From assembly GCF_000701465.1 (NCBI RefSeq), contig NZ_JNIY01000004.1, positions 1 through 64,000 on the forward strand: DNA of 64,000 bases. The letters are read 5' to 3'. The notes beneath the pieces were generated by a model. It was not told the DNA's origin, ran no database searches, and saw only the letters and a program-made list of their open reading frames with translations. The translations under genes were made by a program, and so were the position numbers. Every line of letters starts with the position of its first letter. Position 1 is the stretch's first letter. Source of the DNA: Paraoerskovia marina DSM 21750 (GTDB lineage: Bacteria; Actinomycetota; Actinomycetes; Actinomycetales; Cellulomonadaceae). This document shows, piece by piece, positions 52,702 to 61,777 of this stretch.

Positions 52702-53982
52702 TCAGCCCATCTTGCTGTCCCGCGGGCGCATCGTCACGACGTCGGCCGACCGCCGGTCTCCGGGTCGGTCCATCCCGCTCGTGGTTCCGTACCGTGCGGC
52801 GGCGGGGCCGGCGGTCGCGCCGTGCAGGATCACGGAGAGCAGGACCGTCGTGGCGATCGTCCCGACGGCGAACTCGACCTCGGGCCGCTCGGTCAGCTCC
52901 TCGAGGGCGAGCAGGGCGAACACCACGGACGCGAGCCCGCGCGGGCCGAACCAGCCGAGGAACGCGACGTCCTGCCAGCTCAGGTGCGTGCCCATCAGGG
53001 AGATCGCGACGGGCACCGCGCGGATCAGGGTCAGGCTCAGCAGCGAGTACCCGACCGTCGCGACGGACAGGTGCGTGACCGCTATCGGCACCAGGGCTGC
53101 ACCGAACAGGAACCAGACCACGAGCGTGAGCAGCTCGCCGCCGAGCTCGCTCAGCTCGGCGAACTGCTCCTGCTCGCACTCCTCCCGGTCGGCCACGATG
53201 CCGAAGATCAGACCACCCGCGAACGCGGCCACGAACCCGTTGCCGTCCACGGCGACCGCGGCCGAGAATGCGGCGATCGCGGTGGCGAAGGTGCCGATCC
53301 GCAGTGTGCCGACCTCGGCCCACCCGCGCCGCGAGGAGGCGGTGAGCGCCCAGGCGCCGAGCGCGCCGATCGCGAGCCCGATCCCGACCCCGAGCCCGAG
53401 CTCGAGCAGCGCCTCCGGGATCCCGAGCTCCTGCGCGTCGGCTCCGTCGAGGGACTCGGCAGCCAGCGCGATCGCGAGCGCCACGACCGGGGTCGCGAGC
53501 CCGTCGTTGAGCCCGCTCTCGACGTTGAGCGCCGTGCGGAGCTTGGCGGGGACCCGCCGGTCGCTGATCACCTGGGCGCTCAGCGCGGCGTCGGTGGGGG
53601 CGAGCGCCGCGGCGACGAAGAACGCGAGCTCCCACGGCAGGTCGGTGAGAATCAGGACGGCGAGCCCGGTGCCGAGCACGAGGGTCAGCGGCATGCCGAT
53701 CAGCAGCATGCGCGCGGGCAGCCCGGCGGAGCGGCGCAGGCTCTTGAGGTCGATCCGGACGGCGTCGGAGAAGAGGACGAGCGCCAGGGAGAGCTCGGCG
53801 AGGGTGTGCACCGAGCCGGTCTCCACGCTGACGGGCAGGATGCCCCACGCGTCGTTGGCGAGCAGGGCGCCCGCGGCCACGAAGATCAGCGGGCCGGTGA
53901 TGTCCCGCCGGGCGAGCGCCCCGGACAGTGCGGACCAGCCGAGGATCAGCAGGGCCAGGGGAGCGAGGAGTGCAACGCTCAT
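52702..53982 (-). CDS. CPA1-family sodium (or potassium)/proton antiporter
   Basis: The 426-residue membrane protein has about twelve helices. Diagnostic stretches are FVAAALAPTDAALSAQVI (about residues 120-137), NVESGLNDGLATPVV (about 150-164, the ion-binding ND) and FLGWFGPRGLASVVF. These fit NhaP/CPA1-type exchangers that expel Na+ or K+ and help pH control. The C-terminal tail after about residue 395 is polar. Ion specificity is not shown. Confidence 0.92.
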   Translation of the reverse strand: MSVALLAPLALLILGWSALSGALARRDITGPLIFVAAGALLANDAWGILPVSVETGSVHTLAELSLALVLFSDAVRIDLKSLRRSAGLPARMLLIGMPLTLVLGTGLAVLILTDLPWELAFFVAAALAPTDAALSAQVISDRRVPAKLRTALNVESGLNDGLATPVVALAIALAAESLDGADAQELGIPEALLELGLGVGIGLAIGALGAWALTASSRRGWAEVGTLRIGTFATAIAAFSAAVAVDGNGFVAAFAGGLIFGIVADREECEQEQFAELSELGGELLTLVVWFLFGAALVPIAVTHLSVATVGYSLLSLTLIRAVPVAISLMGTHLSWQDVAFLGWFGPRGLASVVFALLALEELTERPEVEFAVGTIATTVLLSVILHGATAGPAAARYGTTSGMDRPGDRRSADVVTMRPRDSKMG

Positions 53983-54068
53983 CGCTCGACCTCCTCAGCG
54001 GGTAGGGGAGGCGGCGGGCCGCCGGGTCAACGTCTGGATCCTGACGCTACCCGGCTCCCGCCGGAGCG

Positions 54069-54440
54069 CTACCTGACCCAGGAAACCGTGACCGGGTACT
54101 CCGTGGCCTCGGCGCGCTGGACCTTCTGGAAGTTGATGATCCCGAAGACGACGGAGACGACCCAGACCCCGAACGTGACGAGCGTTCCCAGGAACCCGAG
54201 GGGCAGGACCGCGGCGACGACGTAGACGATCAGGGCGAGGAGCTGGAAGTTCAGCGCCTTCTTGCTCTCCTCGGCGACGTAGGCGCTGCGCTCGCGGAAG
54301 ACGAGCCAGATCACGAGCGGTGCGAGGAACCCGAGGATCCCGCCGAGCAGGTGGGAGAGGCCGGCCCACTGCCGCGTGTCGGAGTCGGACAGGGGCTGCG
54401 GCGCCGAGGCGGGCGGGGGCAGGGGAGGCGTCTGGGACAT
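54069..54440 (-). CDS. DUF4870 membrane protein
   Basis: The 123-residue protein has a proline-rich N-terminus and three to four hydrophobic segments: WAGLSHLLGGILGFLAPLVIWL and the SKKALNFQLLALIVYVVAAVL core of DUF4870. The function of the family is unknown. It starts with ATG at 54440 preceded by aggaga. It is 128 bp from the FGE stop. Confidence 0.88.
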   Translation of the reverse strand: MSQTPPLPPPASAPQPLSDSDTRQWAGLSHLLGGILGFLAPLVIWLVFRERSAYVAEESKKALNFQLLALIVYVVAAVLPLGFLGTLVTFGVWVVSVVFGIINFQKVQRAEATEYPVTVSWVR

Positions 54441-54546
54441 GGGTTCTCCTGGTGATCAGGTCGGGTGGATGGGGGCCAACCTACCGATCCCGCCTCCTGA
54501 CCCGGTCCCGGGGCCAACCCGCGGACCTGCTGCCCGACCGCGCGGC

Positions 54547-55551
54547 CTACGGGGCGACGTCGGCCGCGACGCGGAACCCCATGTTGCCGGTGCTGGAGTC
54601 GGGGGTGTTCGAGCTTCGCGAGTCCACGCGATACCGCCAGCAGTAGGAGTCGTGGCACAGGTGCGAGCCGCCGCGGGTGACGCGTGCCTGCCCGTGCTCG
54701 GGCCCCGTGGGGGCGTGGCGTGGCGAGCGCGCGTACCAGGTGGGGTCGAACCAGTCGGCGCACCACTCCCACACGTTGCCGGTGACCTCGTAGAGGCCGT
54801 TTCCGTTGGGCGGGAACGTGCCGACCGGACAGGTGCCGCGCCACCCGTCCTCGCCGGTGTCCTCGCGGGGGAAGACTCCTTGGAAGACGTTCATCCGGTG
54901 CTCGCCGCCGGGCTCGCGCTCGTCGCCCCACGGGTAGTGGCCGCGCTCGCCGGCACGTGCCGCGAACTCCCACTCCGCCTCGGTGGGCAGGCGGGTGCCG
55001 CTCCAGGCGCAGTAGGCCAGCGCGTCGTCGTGGCTGACGTGCACCGCGGGGTGGTCCTCCTGGCCGACGACGTCGTTGCCCGGGCCGTACGGGTGACGCC
55101 AGCTCGCGCCGATCACCTCGCGCCACCACGGCACGGCGGCGACGGCGCGCGTCGGCGGGTGGTCGGGCGGCAGGTAGGCCGCGAAGACGAAGGACGAGTT
55201 GAACTGCTCGGCCGTCGTGACGTACCCCGTGGCCTCGACGAAGGCGGCGAACTGCTCGACGGTCACCGTGTGGGCCGCGATCGCGAACGACGGCACCTCG
55301 ACCTCGTGGGGCGGCCCCTCTCCGTCCGAGGCGTACCCGCGCGGGTCGTCGGTCCCCATCAGGAACGTGCCTCCCTCGATCGGGACGAGGGTCGGCATCG
55401 GGGTGTCCCCGGTCGGCGACCGACGGGCGGTGGGCGGTGCCCCGAGGGTGACGGGCTGCGGTCCGCCCGACGTCGCGTGCTCCCGGTCCGCGGACGGGGC
55501 GCAGCAGCTGGGGCGCGCCGCGGTCGAGTGGTCGGTCTCGTCGTGCGGCAT
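54547..55551 (-). CDS. Formylglycine-generating enzyme (FGE)
   Basis: The 334-residue enzyme has the SUMF1 fold: MVPIEGGTFLMG-like LVPIEGGTFLMGTDD, GTRLPTEAEWEFAARAG and LYEVTGNVWEWCADWF. The two copper-binding catalytic cysteines of true FGE are present as Cys299 and Cys304 (GGSHLCHDSYCWRYRV). FGE oxidises a CxPxR cysteine of sulfatases to formylglycine. An N-terminal SCCAPS motif is typical of actinobacterial FGEs. No sulfatase gene is in the window. ATG 55551 is preceded by gaggag. Confidence 0.93.
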   Translation of the reverse strand: MPHDETDHSTAARPSCCAPSADREHATSGGPQPVTLGAPPTARRSPTGDTPMPTLVPIEGGTFLMGTDDPRGYASDGEGPPHEVEVPSFAIAAHTVTVEQFAAFVEATGYVTTAEQFNSSFVFAAYLPPDHPPTRAVAAVPWWREVIGASWRHPYGPGNDVVGQEDHPAVHVSHDDALAYCAWSGTRLPTEAEWEFAARAGERGHYPWGDEREPGGEHRMNVFQGVFPREDTGEDGWRGTCPVGTFPPNGNGLYEVTGNVWEWCADWFDPTWYARSPRHAPTGPEHGQARVTRGGSHLCHDSYCWRYRVDSRSSNTPDSSTGNMGFRVAADVAP

Positions 55552-55639
55552 GGGTGCTCCTCGTCGTACGGTCCGGGCCACGCCAGTCTAGGGACGGCGT
55601 CCGGGTGCGCGACGCGGCAGCACCCGCGACGATGATCCG

Positions 55640-56689
55640 ATGACCGACGCCGAGGCCCCGTCCGACGCCGCACCCGCGGCCTCGCCGTGGAAGAAGGTGG
55701 CCCTCGGAGGCGTCGTGGTTGTCCTCGCCGCTCTGCTCGTCGTCGCGTTCACGCCGCTCTTCGACGACGACCTCTCGGGCGAGCCGGAGGCGATGCTGAC
55801 CTACGACGAGGCGGTGACGGCGGCGAGGGCGCTCGAGGCACGAGACGGGGACGACGTCGCACCCGAGTGTCGCTCGAGGGTGGTCGACCAGGGTGAGCGG
55901 ACCGCGAAGGCCGTCGTCCTGCTCCACGGGTTCACCAACTGCCCGGCGCAGTTCGAGGTGATCGCCGAGGCGTACGCCGACCAGGGCGTGAGCGTCGTCG
56001 TCCCGCGGTTGCCGCACCACGGGCTGAGCGACCGCCTCACCGACGACCTCTCTGAGCTGACGCCGGGGGAGCTCGTCGAGCTGACGGGGGACGCCGTCGA
56101 CATCGCGGCCGGTCTCGGGGACGAGGTCACCGTCGTGGGGCTCTCCGCCGGTGGCTCCCTTGCCGCGTGGGCCGCGGCCAACCGCGACGACGTCGGCGAG
56201 GCCGTACTCATCGCGCCGCTGGTCGCGCCCAAGGTGCTGCCCGTCCCCGTCGTCGAGCCGTTCGCCCGGCTCGCGCGGCTGGGGCCCGACGTGCACCTGT
56301 GGTGGGACAGCGACCTGAAGGGGGATCTGGCGACACCGCCGTACGCCTACCCCCGGTACTCGTTGCGCTCGCTCGGCGCGGTGCTCGCCGTCGGGCGCGC
56401 GGCCCACGGGGACATCGGCCGCGACGAACCCTTGGATCGCCTGGTGGTCGTGACGAACGAGAACGACGGCGCGGTGAGCAACGCCGCCGTGGGGATTCTT
56501 GCCTCCGCCCTCGTGCAGGTCGCGGACGCGGAGACGATCTACGTGTTCCCCGAGGACCTGGGGCTCGGGCACGACGTCGTCGATCCCGAGGGGGAGGACA
56601 AGGACGGCCTGCCCGAGTCGTACGCCGTGCTCGGCGACCTCCTCGACCTGCCGGAGCTCGTCGAGCGGCTCGACGACCGCGAGGGATAG
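55640..56689 (+). CDS. Membrane-anchored alpha/beta hydrolase
   Basis: The 349-residue protein has an N-terminal signal anchor (about residues 18-40, KVALGGVVVVLAALLVVAF), then an alpha/beta hydrolase. The oxyanion region is VVLLHGFTNCPAQF, the nucleophile Ser is in VGLSAGGSLAAW (GxSxG), and an acid and late His (GHDVV) follow. Outside-facing esterase or lipase activity is likely; substrate unknown. It starts divergent from FGE, 88 bp away. Confidence 0.88.
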   Translation: MTDAEAPSDAAPAASPWKKVALGGVVVVLAALLVVAFTPLFDDDLSGEPEAMLTYDEAVTAARALEARDGDDVAPECRSRVVDQGERTAKAVVLLHGFTNCPAQFEVIAEAYADQGVSVVVPRLPHHGLSDRLTDDLSELTPGELVELTGDAVDIAAGLGDEVTVVGLSAGGSLAAWAAANRDDVGEAVLIAPLVAPKVLPVPVVEPFARLARLGPDVHLWWDSDLKGDLATPPYAYPRYSLRSLGAVLAVGRAAHGDIGRDEPLDRLVVVTNENDGAVSNAAVGILASALVQVADAETIYVFPEDLGLGHDVVDPEGEDKDGLPESYAVLGDLLDLPELVERLDDREG

Positions 56690-56732
56690 CAGCGACGTCG
56701 TGGCGGCCGGAGCGCGAGCCCCCCGTGCATGA

Positions 56733-57470
56733 TCAGGAGAGTCGATCCGCGTCGCGCCGGTACATCGCGGCATGCCCGCGGAGCTCAGGGTTGTCGGTGG
56801 CGGCCGCGTGCGCGTCGGTCCAGTCCGCCAGGTCGTGCAGACGCTCCACCATGGTCGAGAGCACCGACTCGGGCGACGGGCCGCCCGGCCCGTACCCCTC
56901 CAGAAGGTCGGCGAGGCGCGCGGCCGGGGTGACGTCGTCGGGCGCGGGTGAGTCCTCGCACCAGCCGCAGATCCGGTAGGCAAGGTACGCGAGGTCCCAG
57001 GCGCGGGGGCCGGGCGAGGCCATGTCCACGTCGATGAACCCGACGACGCGCTCGCCGTCGTGGACCAGGTTGTACGGCGCGACGTCGTTGAGGCAGACGA
57101 CCTCCGCGGGCTCGTGGACGGCAGACCTCCACGTCGCGCCGGCTGTCGAGAATCCCGCGGAGACGTCGTGGACCGCACGCAGCATCGGTCCCACCTCGAG
57201 GCGGGACCGTCGTGCCCACACCCAGGCCGCGTGCGGCCAGCCGGCTGTCTCGCCCGGGGTCCAGCTCAGGATCTCCCGCCCGCGGCCGTCGACCCCGAGC
57301 GGCGCCGGGACGGTCAGGACACCGTGGGCGCGGACCCACGCGAGCCAGGCGTGGACCGTGGGGGTCCAGGGCCCTGCGGACCGGCGCACGGTGTCGCCGG
57401 AGCGCATGACCTCGTTGACGTTCCCGCCGCTCAGGGGCTGCTCGTGCTCAGAGTCCGCGTCGAGGTGCAT
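56733..57470 (-). CDS. Aminoglycoside-phosphotransferase-like kinase
   Basis: The 245-residue protein matches the APH/choline-kinase family: the catalytic loop CLNDVAPYNLV (Asp/Asn with the Brenner-type pattern) and the metal-binding VVGFIDVDMASPGPRAWDLAYL. The N-lobe is short and starts GGNVNEVMRSGDTVRR, a common form in these enzymes. The phosphate acceptor is unknown. It overlaps the DUF2238 gene by 23 bp. ATG 57470 is chosen; an upstream start at 57512 is possible. Confidence 0.85.
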   Translation of the reverse strand: MHLDADSEHEQPLSGGNVNEVMRSGDTVRRSAGPWTPTVHAWLAWVRAHGVLTVPAPLGVDGRGREILSWTPGETAGWPHAAWVWARRSRLEVGPMLRAVHDVSAGFSTAGATWRSAVHEPAEVVCLNDVAPYNLVHDGERVVGFIDVDMASPGPRAWDLAYLAYRICGWCEDSPAPDDVTPAARLADLLEGYGPGGPSPESVLSTMVERLHDLADWTDAHAAATDNPELRGHAAMYRRDADRLS

Positions 57471-58086
57471 CCGTCGATGCTGCCGTCCGGCGGTCGTCCG
57501 GCGCCACCTCATTGCGCCGCGACAGTGCCATGACGATCAGGCCCGCGCACAGCGCCCCCAGGGTGCCGAGCGTGAGGTCGCCGAGCGTGTCCTGGTACGC
57601 CACGTCGAGCTCGGTGCCGTGGCGGATGAAGGTGTACCACTCACCAAGCTCCCAGCAGATCGCGAGGATCGCACCGGCACCCGTGATCATCAGCAGCTGC
57701 GCCCAGTGCGGGCGGATCCGCTGTCCGATCAGCAGGCCGATCCCCGAGAGCAGCAGGAGCCAGTTGAAGAAGTGGTTGGCGTCGTCCCACCAGACGATCG
57801 TGTCGTAGAGATTGAAGCTGTTGCCGGTCACGTCGATCAGGAACGGGAGCATGATCAGCGTGAACGCGCCCCACGGCGGCCGGGCGGAGCTGTCACGACG
57901 TCGGACGACGAGCCACCACAGCGCCGGGGCGAGCAGCATCATCACCGGATAGGCGACGAGCCGCGCCCCGAACGCCTTGTCCGCGAACCGCTCGATCCCG
58001 GGCCACCACTCGGCGACCGCGAGCTGCCCGACGGTGAGCACAACGACGAGGACGGGCACCCACACGGGGACGGTTCGCCGTTGCAT
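57448..58086 (-). CDS. DUF2238 (YjdF-like) membrane protein
   Basis: The 212-residue protein has six hydrophobic segments. The family blocks are WWDDANHFFNWLLLLSGIGLL, ICWELGEWYTFIRHGTELDV and AYQDTLGDLTLGTLGAL, with conserved His, Asp and Glu in the membrane. Function is unknown. It lies upstream of, and overlaps, the phosphotransferase gene. Confidence 0.88.
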   Translation of the reverse strand: MQRRTVPVWVPVLVVVLTVGQLAVAEWWPGIERFADKAFGARLVAYPVMMLLAPALWWLVVRRRDSSARPPWGAFTLIMLPFLIDVTGNSFNLYDTIVWWDDANHFFNWLLLLSGIGLLIGQRIRPHWAQLLMITGAGAILAICWELGEWYTFIRHGTELDVAYQDTLGDLTLGTLGALCAGLIVMALSRRNEVAPDDRRTAASTDAPRRGL

Positions 58087-58122
58087 AGACGGATAGTGGC
58101 AGCATTCGCGCCCGACGGCGCG

Positions 58123-58818
58123 TCAGATCTCACGCTCGAGGACGTCCGCCAGGAGGCCGGGGCGGCTCAGCGGCAGGAGGTGCCCGCCCGGCATCTCGAC
58201 CACGTCGAGGCCGAGGCGCTCGCGGGCGACGCGTCGCTGGAGCTCGGGCGGGAAGAGTCGGTCGTCCCGGCCCTGCACGACGACGGTCCGCGTCCCGGGC
58301 CAGCGCGTCGCCGGCCAGGGCTCGGCGAAGGACCGGGCCGAGGGCTCTCTCGGTGCGGCGGCGAGCGCGCGTCGTCGTACCGCGTCGGGGACGTCGTGGA
58401 AGAAGCCCTCGACCGGGTCGAACGGCCCCAGCCCCGCGGCCTCTCGTGCGCGCTCGTGCCCGACGGCGTCCCACCACTCACCCGCCGACTCGCCGGGGAG
58501 CGGGATCATCGGGTTGAGCAGCACGAGTACGTGCACCGGACGGCGCTCGCACACCAGCGCACCGACGTACGCCCCCATCGACAGCGCGAGGACGACGACG
58601 TCGTCGGCGGGGTCGAGAGCCTCCACGGCCAGGTCGCACTGGTCGGTCCAGCCGAGGCTCTCGTCCTGCGCCGGGAGGTCGAGGGGGATCGCGCGGTAGC
58701 CCCGCCGCTCGAGCTCGGGCGCGAGCTCGCTGAAGACGGACGCGTCGCCCCCGGCGCCGGGGATCAGGAGAATCGTCGGGGCCGACCCGTGCTCGACGGG
58801 GCTCCGGTTGCGAGGCAT
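58123..58818 (-). CDS. Alpha/beta hydrolase
   Basis: The 231-residue protein has the fold's landmarks: [13 protein letters not shown] (oxyanion loop), the nucleophile Ser in [12 protein letters not shown] (GxSxG variant LSMGA), the acid Asp in [12 protein letters not shown] and His in [12 protein letters not shown]. It has no signal peptide, so it is cytoplasmic. The substrate is unknown. It lies just upstream of the DUF2238 gene in the same direction, and 223 bp from the divergent cold-shock gene. Confidence 0.88.
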   Translation of the reverse strand: MPRNRSPVEHGSAPTILLIPGAGGDASVFSELAPELERRGYRAIPLDLPAQDESLGWTDQCDLAVEALDPADDVVVLALSMGAYVGALVCERRPVHVLVLLNPMIPLPGESAGEWWDAVGHERAREAAGLGPFDPVEGFFHDVPDAVRRRALAAAPREPSARSFAEPWPATRWPGTRTVVVQGRDDRLFPPELQRRVARERLGLDVVEMPGGHLLPLSRPGLLADVLEREI

Positions 58819-59041
58819 CGGTCACGTCCTTCCGGTGCGGCCGACCGGCCGTGTCGACGGCCGCGGCGCGCGGGTGCGCAGGTCTGCGCCCGTACGAGGC
58901 GCTGATCTCTCGATTCTGGCGTGCCTCCGCCGTCGTGCAAGAGGGGCCTCTCCGTCGCGCGCCAGACGATCTGGCAGGGCGGCGGCGCCGGTGTCGGGGA
59001 CACTAGGAGAAACACTGCTTGACGAGACTGAGGAGTCCTCC

Positions 59042-59971
59042 GTGCCACAAGGAACTGTCCGCTGGTTCGACGCCGACCGTGGGTTCGGCTTCATCGACCT
59101 CGGGACCGAGGCCGACGACCTGTTCGTCCACGCCTCCGAGATCGTCGGCGACGACGGTCCGAAGCAGCTCCGGGAGGGGCAGGCCGTCGAGTTCGAGGTG
59201 CGTCAGGGCGACCGTGGTCCGCAGGCGCGCCACGTCGTCGTGACCGGCGAGCGGGCCGCCGACGCGCCGCTCGGCGTGCTCGGCACCGTGTCCTGGTACG
59301 AGCCGGCCAAGGGGTACGGCTTCATCACGCCCGACGACGGTCGCGGCGAGATCTTCGCGCACAGTTCCGCCATCGTCGGGGGCGGCGTGATCACGGAGGG
59401 TCAGCGGGTGGCGTTCCTCGTGGTCCCGGGCGAGAAGGGGCCGCAGGCGGACCATCTTCTCCCGCTCGGCGCCGAGGCGGCGCGCCCGGCCACCGACGGC
59501 GCCGACGGCACCGTGACGTGGTTCGACGACACCAAGGGCTTCGGGTTCATCGCGCCCGACGGCGGCGGCGCAGACATCTTCGTGCACGTGAAGGCGCTCG
59601 GCGGCGGGCTGACCGAGCTCGACGAGGGTGCGCGCGTGACCTACGACGTCGTCGAGGGCGACAAGGGTCCCAACGCCCGCAACGTGCAGCTCGTCGGTGG
59701 TTCCCGTCGCTCGCACGCGGCGCCCGACCGCGGCCGGTCCACCGGTCGGTCCTCCGCCGGAGGTCCCGTGCGCGGCGGCGAGGGCACGGTCTCGCGCTAC
59801 GACGCGGACCGCGGCTTCGGCTTCATCACCCCCGACAGCGGTGGCGACGACCTGTTCGTGCACGTCTCCGTCGTCCGCGGCGACGAGGTCCTCGAGCAGG
59901 GAGACCGGGTCCGGTTCAAGACCCGCCAGAGCGACCGCGGGCCGCAGGCCGACGGTGTCGAGCTGATCTGA
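59042..59971 (+). CDS. Four tandem cold-shock domains in one protein
   Basis: The 309-residue protein consists of four consecutive cold-shock domains. Each shows RNP1 and RNP2 type motifs: [15 protein letters not shown] (residues 1-67), [15 protein letters not shown] (about 76-140), [15 protein letters not shown] (about 150-215) and [15 protein letters not shown] (about 248-309). A basic Ser/Gly/Arg linker separates the third and fourth. Single-domain Csp proteins are about 67 residues. It should bind single-stranded RNA or DNA. GTG 59042 follows gaggag and gives the canonical start [14 protein letters not shown]. Confidence 0.92.
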   Translation: MPQGTVRWFDADRGFGFIDLGTEADDLFVHASEIVGDDGPKQLREGQAVEFEVRQGDRGPQARHVVVTGERAADAPLGVLGTVSWYEPAKGYGFITPDDGRGEIFAHSSAIVGGGVITEGQRVAFLVVPGEKGPQADHLLPLGAEAARPATDGADGTVTWFDDTKGFGFIAPDGGGADIFVHVKALGGGLTELDEGARVTYDVVEGDKGPNARNVQLVGGSRRSHAAPDRGRSTGRSSAGGPVRGGEGTVSRYDADRGFGFITPDSGGDDLFVHVSVVRGDEVLEQGDRVRFKTRQSDRGPQADGVELI

Positions 59972-60478
59972 CCGGGCGTCGTCCGGCACGAATCACGCAC
60001 GATGCGTTGCGAACCGGGCGCCTTCTCCACTGCCACAGAAGGATCCTGCGGGTAGTCGCGAGAGAGGTCGCGCAGGGGCGGTGTGCTGTGGACCAGGCTG
60101 CCGCTGAGGCTCGCCTGACGGGGCGACGTGGGCGGAGACCCGCGCTGCCGTCGTTGCGTCACACTCGATCTCGACCGGCGACGGTGCTCTCGTCGCTGTT
60201 CCTCAACGTGGCGAGATTCCTCAGCGTGGCCGGAGCATTCGGCCAGGACGTGCCTGGCTCGCGTCCCGGCGATTGCTTCGGGCACGGCTGTGAGAAACTC
60301 CGTGTCCAGTCGACGTGGAATTGAGTCGGCTGGACGTGTCGAGCGGCATCCTCGGAAACCTTGCATCGTGGGCAAGATGCGATCGTTCCAAGGGCCCGGC
60401 CGACGGTGGAATCACTGAAAGCGACACTCGATCGCAAGAGGTGCTGATCACAGGAAACACATTGAAGGGGCGATAGTC
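59972..60478. other. 507-bp gap without a convincing gene
   Basis: Short open frames occur in this stretch (for example 60128-60418 on the plus strand), but their residue composition is not protein-like and they lack good ribosome-binding sites. No tRNA, clear hairpin or repeat was recognised. Third-position GC bias is visibly weaker than in the flanking genes. Confidence 0.5.
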
Positions 60479-60799
60479 ATGGGAACCGTTGGTGCACGAA
60501 CTCTGGCGGTCGGCACTGTGCTTGTTGTCATCGGGGCGTTGTCCGTCATCTATGTTCCTGATATCTACGGCCTGGTGACCAGGCGCAATGCCGGCGGGGT
60601 GGTCGAAGTCGGAGACGCCGTGGCGAACTATCGGGGCGCAGAGATTCTCAATGTCGTCGTGACAATCGTTCGATCATCGTTCATCGCGCTCGGCTCTTCG
60701 CTCATCGGGGCAGGGGTGGTTCTCAAGGTGTTGAGCCGCTACGTCGATGACAACGGTGCGGAAGATCGTTCGGACAGTTCCGAGCAACGGCCTATCTGA
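60479..60799 (+). CDS. Small membrane protein, unknown function
   Basis: The 106-residue protein has a helix at about residues 8-30 (TLAVGTVLVVIGALSVIYV) and a second at about 60-86 (VVVTIVRSSFIALGSSLIGAGVVL), joined by an external polar loop. A polar, acidic tail follows. An aaggggcg ribosome-binding site precedes the ATG. I do not recognise the family. It is the only credible gene in a gene-poor 1.8-kb stretch and uses less GC-rich codons than its neighbours. Confidence 0.65.
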   Translation: MGTVGARTLAVGTVLVVIGALSVIYVPDIYGLVTRRNAGGVVEVGDAVANYRGAEILNVVVTIVRSSFIALGSSLIGAGVVLKVLSRYVDDNGAEDRSDSSEQRPI

Positions 60800-61741
60800 A
60801 CCTGCACATCTGCGGCGGTGGTCAATGAGGTCCACTTGCCAGAGCTGCTGGCCGCGGTGCTGCGATGAGGCCGTGGCGTCGCCAGCGCGTCGGGTCCTGC
60901 GGCGCCGTGTCGGTATCGAAAAGGAGGGCCAGTGTTGGCCCAGAGATTCGCGTGATTTTCGATCGTGCGAGCCTCGACGCGCCCGGAGAGTTCCTCGACC
61001 GGGTGCGTCGTTGACTCACCGCGACTCGCCGCGCAGATCAGCGACCGTGGCGATATGCCGTGACGTTCGGATCTCGTGCGCTCACGCGAGTATGAACTTC
61101 CGAAGCGCCGGCGGCACGAGTTGTGGCATGTGATTCCCGGATCTCGATGCCGACCGTGTGCCGACTACCTGCTTGAAGCTCTCAATCCGCTCGACTTCTG
61201 TCCCTTCTGACCTGGACTCCGGTGACGACGTCCAGGTGTTTCGGACCTGACCAGGTACCCGGTCTGGATCTATCCGCCGAACCCGACTCCGTCTGCGATA
61301 TCGCCGTCGAGCACACCCTCGTCGTGTCGGTCTCGAACCATCCTGTTTCCACACGACCGCGACATCTGTGCTCGCAGTGCTCCGCCTGTGACGACGAACC
61401 CAAGGGGAAGTCCGTATGGCGGCGGGTGCGCATACCAGGGCTTGTCCGCAGTGGGCTGGCTTCGAGGTCCCGTACCGGGCCGCCGGGCTCCGCATAGCGG
61501 TCAGCACAGCTCCCATCTCGTGGCGGAACCGGGCTCGCACGACCCTGTGCACCAGCCAAGGGTGTCACGTCGGCTCGATGATCTGCGGCGCTAGAGGGGC
61601 CCGACGCCTCGACGGGACAGCGCCGCGCTCGATTCGTGGTTGGCCTCCATGTCCGCTGTCCGGCCGTTCGGGTGTCGCAAGGCGGTCTCCTGGGATTCTG
61701 AGTGCTATCAGGCTGAATGAGTCGTTCTTTCTGACTAGCCA
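60800..61741. other. 942-bp gene-poor stretch
   Basis: No intact gene is supported. Several short frames exist in both directions (for example 61182-61754 minus, 61416-61745 plus), but none has a convincing start, composition or homology I recognise. A fragment at about 60813-60870 reads VVNEVHLPELLAAVLR and then stops, possibly the remnant of a decayed gene. The promoter of the ROK gene begins at 61742. Confidence 0.45.
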
Positions 61742-61770
61742 TTGACAGAACCAAGTGGTGTCCGTACGGT
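61742..61770 (+). promoter_or_regulatory. Promoter of the ROK-NitT/TauT operon, leaderless
   Basis: A perfect TTGACA (61742-61747), a 17-bp spacer and the -10-like tacggt (61765-61770) lie 7 nt before the ATG at 61778. Initiation at the A of the ATG would make a leaderless mRNA. There is no Shine-Dalgarno sequence. The TTG inside the -35 box opens the same frame but is not a plausible start. Confidence 0.65.
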
Positions 61771-61777
61771 TCCTCAC

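Noticed and set aside
60128-60418. 96-codon plus-strand open frame in the gap after the cold-shock gene
   Set aside because: It is Arg/Ser/Cys-rich, lacks hydrophobic core patterning and has no ribosome-binding site.
61742-61777. TTG at 61742 as the start of the ROK protein
   Set aside because: It lies inside the -35 box TTGACA; the leaderless ATG at 61778 gives the normal family N-terminus.
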